Shown here: positions 59,874 through 64,000 of the stretch, piece after piece
Position numbering within the stretch: the stretch's first letter is position 1
Layout of the letters: each line of letters begins with the position of its first letter
Source of the DNA: Actinomadura mexicana
Lineage (GTDB): Bacteria > Actinomycetota > Actinomycetes > Streptosporangiales > Streptosporangiaceae
DNA: 64,000 bases
NCBI RefSeq assembly: GCF_900188105.1
Contig: NZ_FZNP01000015.1
Location: 124,001 to 188,000 of the forward strand
Direction: 5' to 3'
Notes under the pieces: generated by a model
What the model was told of the DNA's origin: nothing
The model's input: only the letters and a program-made list of their open reading frames with translations
Database searches by the model: none
Position numbers and translations under genes: made by a program

Positions 59874-61340
59874 ATGGCGAAGGCGAAGACGGCCAAGGCC
59901 CTCTACCGGTGCTCGGACTGCGGCTGGCAGACCTCCAAGTGGGTCGGGCGCTGCGGCGAGTGCCAGACGTGGGGAACGGTGACCGAGGCCGCATCGGCGA
60001 CCCCGGCACGGGTGGTGTCGGCCGGGCCGGTCAGCTCACCGGCCCGCCCGATCGGGCAGGTCGACGTACGGTCCGCGCAGACGCGCCCCACCGGCCTGGA
60101 CGAGCTCGACCGCGTCCTCGGCGGCGGCATCGTGCCCGGGGCCGTCCTGCTGCTGGCGGGCGAACCCGGCATCGGCAAGTCGACGCTGCTGCTGGAGGTC
60201 GCCGCCCTGGCCTCGACGGCGTCCGGCGGCGCCGGGGGCCCGGCCGGAGGTGAGGGCCCGGCGGGAGCTGAAGGCGCGGCGGGCGGGAACGTCCTGTACG
60301 TGACGGGCGAGGAGTCGGCCGAGCAGGTCCGGTTGCGCGCCGACCGCGTCGGCGCGATCACCGACCGGCTGTACCTGGCGGCCGAGACGGAGCTGTCGGC
60401 CATCCTCGGCCACATCGACTCGGTGGGGCCCGGGCTGCTCGTCATCGACTCCATCCAGACGATCGGCACCTCCGAGGCCGACGGCGCGCCCGGCGGCGTC
60501 ACCCAGGTCCGCGAGGTCGCCGCCAACCTGATCAGGGTCGCCAAGGAGCGCGGCATGACCGTCGTGCTCGTCGGCCACGTCACCAAGGAGGGCACGATCG
60601 CCGGGCCGCGCCTGCTGGAACACCTGGTCGACGTCGTCCTCTACTTCGAGGGCGACCGGCACTCCCGGCTCCGCATGATCCGCGCCATGAAGAACCGGTA
60701 CGGCCCCACCGACGAGCTCGGCTGCTTCGACCTGTCCGAGGTCGGCATCGTCGGGCTGCCCGACCCGAGCGGCCTGTTCCTCACCCGCCGCGAGGAGGCC
60801 GTCCCCGGTACCTGCGTCACCGTCACGCTCGAAGGGCGTCGCCCCCTCGTCGCCGAGGTGCAGTCGCTCGTCGCCAAGTCGCACCTCCCGGCGCCGCGGC
60901 GCGCCACCTCCGGTCTCGACACCTCCCGCGTGGCGATGATCCTCGCCGTCCTCGCGCAGCGCTGCAAGATCTCCATGCACGAGCAGGACGTGTACGTCTC
61001 GACGGTCGGCGGCGTCCGGCTCACCGAGACCTCCGTCGACCTGGCCCTCGCCCTCGCCGTCGCGGGCTCCACCGTCGAGCAGGCACTGTCCACCAGCCTC
61101 ATCGCGCTCGGCGAGGTCGGCCTGGCCGGGGAGGTCCGCGTCGTGCCCGGCGTCCAGCGGCGGCTGGCCGAAGCGGCCCGGCTCGGGTTCCGGCACGCCG
61201 TCGTCCCGCGCGGCTCCCTGGAGCTGGCCGACGGGCCCCTCAAACGCGCGGATCCGCAGCTCAGCAGCTATGAGGGCATGAAAGTCATGGAGGTCGACAG
61301 CCTCCAGCAGGCGCTGCAGGTCTCGTTTACCGCGCCCTGA
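59874..61340 (+). CDS. radA: DNA repair protein RadA
   Basis: 488 aa. Zinc finger C13/C16/C27/C30, RecA-like ATPase with Walker A GEPGIGKST (96-104), and the RadA-specific KNRFG motif present as KNRYG (273-277), then a Lon-protease-like domain (VYVSTVGGVRL ... LGEVGLAGEVR). It drives branch migration in recombination. A Gly/Ala/Glu insert follows Walker A. ATG at 59874; TACGCT ends 7 bases upstream, so probably leaderless. Next to disA, as in many Gram-positives. Confidence 0.96.
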   Translation: MAKAKTAKALYRCSDCGWQTSKWVGRCGECQTWGTVTEAASATPARVVSAGPVSSPARPIGQVDVRSAQTRPTGLDELDRVLGGGIVPGAVLLLAGEPGIGKSTLLLEVAALASTASGGAGGPAGGEGPAGAEGAAGGNVLYVTGEESAEQVRLRADRVGAITDRLYLAAETELSAILGHIDSVGPGLLVIDSIQTIGTSEADGAPGGVTQVREVAANLIRVAKERGMTVVLVGHVTKEGTIAGPRLLEHLVDVVLYFEGDRHSRLRMIRAMKNRYGPTDELGCFDLSEVGIVGLPDPSGLFLTRREEAVPGTCVTVTLEGRRPLVAEVQSLVAKSHLPAPRRATSGLDTSRVAMILAVLAQRCKISMHEQDVYVSTVGGVRLTETSVDLALALAVAGSTVEQALSTSLIALGEVGLAGEVRVVPGVQRRLAEAARLGFRHAVVPRGSLELADGPLKRADPQLSSYEGMKVMEVDSLQQALQVSFTAP

Positions 61341-61453
61341 CAGGCGTCCCGCCAGAGTATTACTTCACACAACGCACGCTTGCGACCTGGGGAGGAACCA
61401 GCGCGCGGCCCGCCTCGGTAAACTGGCGCCGTCCAGCGACCTCCGGGGGCCAG

Positions 61454-62536
61454 GTGCCATCACACGACAAGGGTCATGACGAACGACGCCGCGCCACACT
61501 CGCCGCGGTGGCTCCCGGCACCCAGATCCGGGACGGACTGGAGCGCATCCTGCGGGGCCACACCGGCGGCCTGATCGTGCTCGGCTACGACGGGCCCGTC
61601 GCCGAGCTGTGCACGGGCGGCTTCGAGCTCGACGTCGAGTTCTCCGCCACGCGGCTGCGCGAGCTCGCCAAGATGGACGGCGCGATCGTCCTCGACGACA
61701 GCCACACCCGCATCGTCCGCGCCGCGGTCCACCTCGTGCCGGACTCCACCCTCCCCACCGAGGAGTCGGGCACCCGCCACCGCACCGCGGAGCGCGTCGC
61801 CCGCCAGACCGGCCTGCCGGTCATCTCGGTGAGCCAGTCGATGCACATCATCGCGCTCTACCTCGACGGCACCCGCTACGTCCTGGAGGACTCGGCGGCA
61901 ATCCTCTCCAAGGCCAACCAGGCCCTGGCCACGCTCGAACGCTACAAGCTGCGCCTCGACGAGGTGTCCGGCACGCTGTCGGCGCTGGAGATCGAGGACC
62001 TCGTCACCGTCCGGGACGTCAGCGCCGTCGTCCAGCGCCTGGAGATGGTGCGCCGCATCGCCGACGAGATCGAGGGCTACGTCGTCGAGCTCGGCACCGA
62101 CGGCCGCCTGCTGTCCCTCCAGCTCGACGAGCTGGTCTCCGGCGTGGACGTCGACCGGCAGCTGATCGTCCGCGACTACCCGTCCGACGACACGCGCAGC
62201 CGCGGCGTCGACGCCATCCTGTCCTCCCTGGACACCCTGTCCGCCAACGAGCTGCTCGACCTGTCCACGGTCGCCGAGGTGATGGGCTTCGCCGGCCCGG
62301 ACGCCCTCGACCTGCCCGTCAGCCCCAAGGGCTTCCGGCTGCTCGCCAAGGTCCCCCGCCTGCCGGGCTTGGTCGTCGAACGCCTCGTCGAGCACTTCGG
62401 CGGCCTGCAGAAGCTCCTCGCCGCCGGCATCGACGACCTCCAGGCCGTCGGTGGAGTGGGCGAGTCCCGCGCCCGCAGCGTCCGCGAGGGCCTCTCCCGC
62501 CTGGCCGAGTCGTCCATCCTGGAACGCTACGTCTGA
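61454..62536 (+). CDS. disA: DNA integrity scanning diadenylate cyclase DisA
   Basis: 360 aa. Makes c-di-AMP from two ATP: catalytic DGA at 75-77 and RHR at 108-110 (GTRHRTAE). A helical linker and a C-terminal HhH DNA-binding domain (LQAVGGVGESRARSVREGL) follow, used to sense branched DNA. GTG at 61454 behind a G-rich stretch. It follows radA by 113 bp; a -10-like TAAACT at 61419-61424 suggests its own promoter. Confidence 0.96.
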   Translation: MPSHDKGHDERRRATLAAVAPGTQIRDGLERILRGHTGGLIVLGYDGPVAELCTGGFELDVEFSATRLRELAKMDGAIVLDDSHTRIVRAAVHLVPDSTLPTEESGTRHRTAERVARQTGLPVISVSQSMHIIALYLDGTRYVLEDSAAILSKANQALATLERYKLRLDEVSGTLSALEIEDLVTVRDVSAVVQRLEMVRRIADEIEGYVVELGTDGRLLSLQLDELVSGVDVDRQLIVRDYPSDDTRSRGVDAILSSLDTLSANELLDLSTVAEVMGFAGPDALDLPVSPKGFRLLAKVPRLPGLVVERLVEHFGGLQKLLAAGIDDLQAVGGVGESRARSVREGLSRLAESSILERYV

Positions 62537-62560
62537 CCCGCCTCGGCAGAGGCCGGGTCA
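62534..62560. terminator. Bidirectional terminator between disA and the convergent gene
   Basis: TGACCCG and CGGGTCA arms frame an inner CTC/GAG pair; the left arm contains the disA TGA. It ends 20 bp before the stop of the convergent gene and can serve both. Confidence 0.6.
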
Positions 62561-62579
62561 GTACGGCCGTCGGGGCGGG

Positions 62580-63194
62580 TCAGCGGAGGCTGAAGATCTG
62601 TTTCTTGGCCTTCGCGCCTTGCAGCGTGGCCACATAGGTGCCGGGGCGGGCCCGGACGGCGCCCTTGCAGTCGCGCCGGCGGTCCCAGACGACGTCGTCG
62701 ACGTAGGGGATGCCGCGCCGGAGCGTCGCCCTGGGCGCGCCGCCCCTGCGGCACTTGGCCGACGACCAGACCCGGTCCGCGCCGGAGGTGATGCGGACCT
62801 CCAGCGACCCCGTGTCGAACGCGCAGGACCCCTCACCCGTGCTCACGACCGTGACCCGGAACTCCGGCCGATCCGACCCTGCGTAGAGGTTCTTCGCGGC
62901 GGTCATGTTGACCACGAGGTCATCGCGGTCGCAGGGGCCGCCGTCGGCCTGCTCCGGCACGGGCGTCGTCGTCGTGGTGACGGTGACCGTCGGCATCGCG
63001 CTCGGCGGCGGCGAGGGGCGCGTCCCCTCGGCCGCGCCCGCGTTGCGGCCCGGCGCGTCCTCCGCGGTGCCGCCCTGGCACGTCCACGCCAGCAGGCCGA
63101 CGGCCCCGAGGACGCCCGCCAGGGCCCACACGCGGCGCCGCCAGTATGGATCGAGTCCAGAACCGTCCCGGTCGCGCTCAGTGTTCGGCCCCAT
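62580..63194 (-). CDS. Membrane-anchored or secreted protein of unknown function
   Basis: About 204 aa: a basic N-terminus, one hydrophobic helix (about residues 21-39, ALAGVLGAVGLLAW), a Pro/Thr-rich linker and a compact outer domain with two or three cysteine pairs (GPCDRDDL, GSCAFDT, SAKCRRG, DCKGAV) of beta-rich appearance. The domain resembles actinobacterial extracellular Ig-like modules, but no family is certain. ATG at 63194; an ATG 15 bp upstream is possible. Confidence 0.65.
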   Translation of the reverse strand: MGPNTERDRDGSGLDPYWRRRVWALAGVLGAVGLLAWTCQGGTAEDAPGRNAGAAEGTRPSPPPSAMPTVTVTTTTTPVPEQADGGPCDRDDLVVNMTAAKNLYAGSDRPEFRVTVVSTGEGSCAFDTGSLEVRITSGADRVWSSAKCRRGGAPRATLRRGIPYVDDVVWDRRRDCKGAVRARPGTYVATLQGAKAKKQIFSLR

Positions 63195-63263
63195 GCGGGC
63201 AGTATGCATTCACCGAACCGGTAAGAGCGGGCGACCCGCCGCGTGCCACAATGGCGGCGCGCC

Positions 63264-64000
63264 ATGAACACCGACTCCGCCTACACCGCACCGATCCTCG
63301 ACTGGTACGACGCGAACGCACGGGACCTCCCGTGGCGGGCACCGGACGCGACCCCGTGGGGTGTCCTCGTCAGCGAGATCATGCTTCAGCAGACACCGGT
63401 CTCCCGCGTCCTGCCCGTCTGGGACGCCTGGCTGACCCGCTGGCCGACACCCGCCGCGCTCGCCGCCGAACCGTCCGGCGAGGCCGTCCGCGCGTGGGGC
63501 CGGCTCGGCTACCCGCGCCGCGCGCTGCGCCTCCACGAGGCCGCCCGCGCGATCACCGAACGGCACGGCGGCGACGTCCCCTCCTCGCACGCGGACCTGC
63601 TGGCGCTCCCCGGCATCGGCGCCTACACCGCCGCCGCCGTCGCCAGCTTCGCGTTCCGGCAGCGGCACGCCGTCCTCGACACCAACGTCCGCCGCGTCCT
63701 GGCCCGGCTTCTCTCCGGCGTCGAGTACCCGCCGAAGACGCAGACCAAGGCCGAGGTCAGGCTTGCGGAGAGCCTCCTCCCGCTCGACCCGCCGACCGCC
63801 GCCCGCTGGGCCGTCGCCGTCATGGAACTGGGCGCACTGGTGTGCACCGCCCGCTCGCCCCGCTGCGTCGACTGCCCCGTCATCGACAGGTGTGCGTGGC
63901 ACCTGAACGGCCGTCCCGCCTACGACGGGCCGCCGCGAAAGGGCCAGACCTACGCCGGCACCGACCGGCAGTGCCGAGGCCGCCTCCTGGCCGTCCTGCG
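63264..64000 (+). CDS. mutY: A/G-specific adenine glycosylase (partial, 3' end outside window)
   Basis: First 245 residues. Catalytic E38 in SEIMLQQTPV, HhH LPGIGAYTAAAVASFAF, catalytic D139 in VLDTNVRRV and the 4Fe-4S loop C194-x6-C201-x2-C204-x5-C210. It removes adenine mispaired with 8-oxoguanine. LQQT at the substrate site marks MutY. The C-terminal NUDIX-like domain is cut by the window edge. ATG at 63264. Confidence 0.94.
   Translation, partial: MNTDSAYTAPILDWYDANARDLPWRAPDATPWGVLVSEIMLQQTPVSRVLPVWDAWLTRWPTPAALAAEPSGEAVRAWGRLGYPRRALRLHEAARAITERHGGDVPSSHADLLALPGIGAYTAAAVASFAFRQRHAVLDTNVRRVLARLLSGVEYPPKTQTKAEVRLAESLLPLDPPTAARWAVAVMELGALVCTARSPRCVDCPVIDRCAWHLNGRPAYDGPPRKGQTYAGTDRQCRGRLLAVL

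Overview
The window is high-GC actinobacterial chromosome, most like Actinomadura or another member of the Thermomonosporaceae. That is inferred from gene content and codon bias; there is no rRNA to confirm it. Evidence includes GC-rich third positions, many GTG starts, ATGA/GTGA stop-start overlaps, BldC, a BldN-type sigma factor, Rex, a cobA-hemD fusion and menaquinone genes. No tRNA, rRNA, insertion sequence or prophage was recognised. Most of the window is core chromosome. Both edges cut genes: nuoI on the left and mutY on the right.

Layout. (1) 1-11.6 kb, minus strand: nuoA to nuoI of respiratory complex I, preceded by a geranylgeranyl-reductase-family (menaquinone reductase-like) gene and menG. 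A perfect 18-bp Rex-type operator lies in front of the reductase gene. (2) 11.7-15 kb: a DUF4229 membrane protein, a threonine/serine dehydratase, bldC, and a two-gene unit of an 89-aa protein and a putative HExxH metalloprotease. (3) 15-19.2 kb: the cytochrome c maturation operon resA-ccdA-resB-ccsB, with a perfect 19-bp palindrome upstream. (4) 19.2-26.5 kb: histidine phosphatase, a LysR/EamA divergent pair, a DapA-family protein, hemL, a membrane pseudokinase and a Prim-Pol domain protein. (5) 26.6-34.7 kb: glutaredoxin and rex followed by a 51-aa ORF, hemA, hemC, hemD and hemB, with a second Rex-type operator in the rex promoter. (6) 34.8-36.8 kb: a BldN-like ECF sigma factor, a small RsbN-like fragment and a HAD hydrolase. 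(7) 36.8-44.4 kb, the most accessory-looking part: a 1056-aa AfsR/SARP-type regulator, a DrrAB-type exporter, a cytochrome P450, LtrA and a dienelactone hydrolase remnant. (8) 44.4-53.4 kb: acyltransferase, epimerase, a 32-aa bS22-type protein, an excisionase-like HTH protein, AcuC, an esterase, proC and proline dehydrogenase. (9) 53.4-64 kb: an LCP protein, an ABC-2 exporter, TetR, a sugar isomerase, a methyltransferase, a hydrolase, radA, disA (c-di-AMP synthase), a secreted protein and mutY.

How the parts connect. Much of the window serves aerobic respiration: complex I, menaquinone maturation, haem synthesis and cytochrome c assembly. The redox sensor Rex is encoded here, and two sites of its operator type are seen, one at its own promoter and one ahead of the menaquinone reductase/nuo genes. 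The standout oddity is a 28-bp sequence inside the 5' end of nuoG that looks like a single type I-E CRISPR repeat, translated in frame. Other points of interest are the 51-aa ORF coupled on both sides between rex and hemA, the metalloprotease pair, the membrane pseudokinase, the anchor-less RsbN-like ORF, and several in-frame minisatellites in haem and cytochrome genes.
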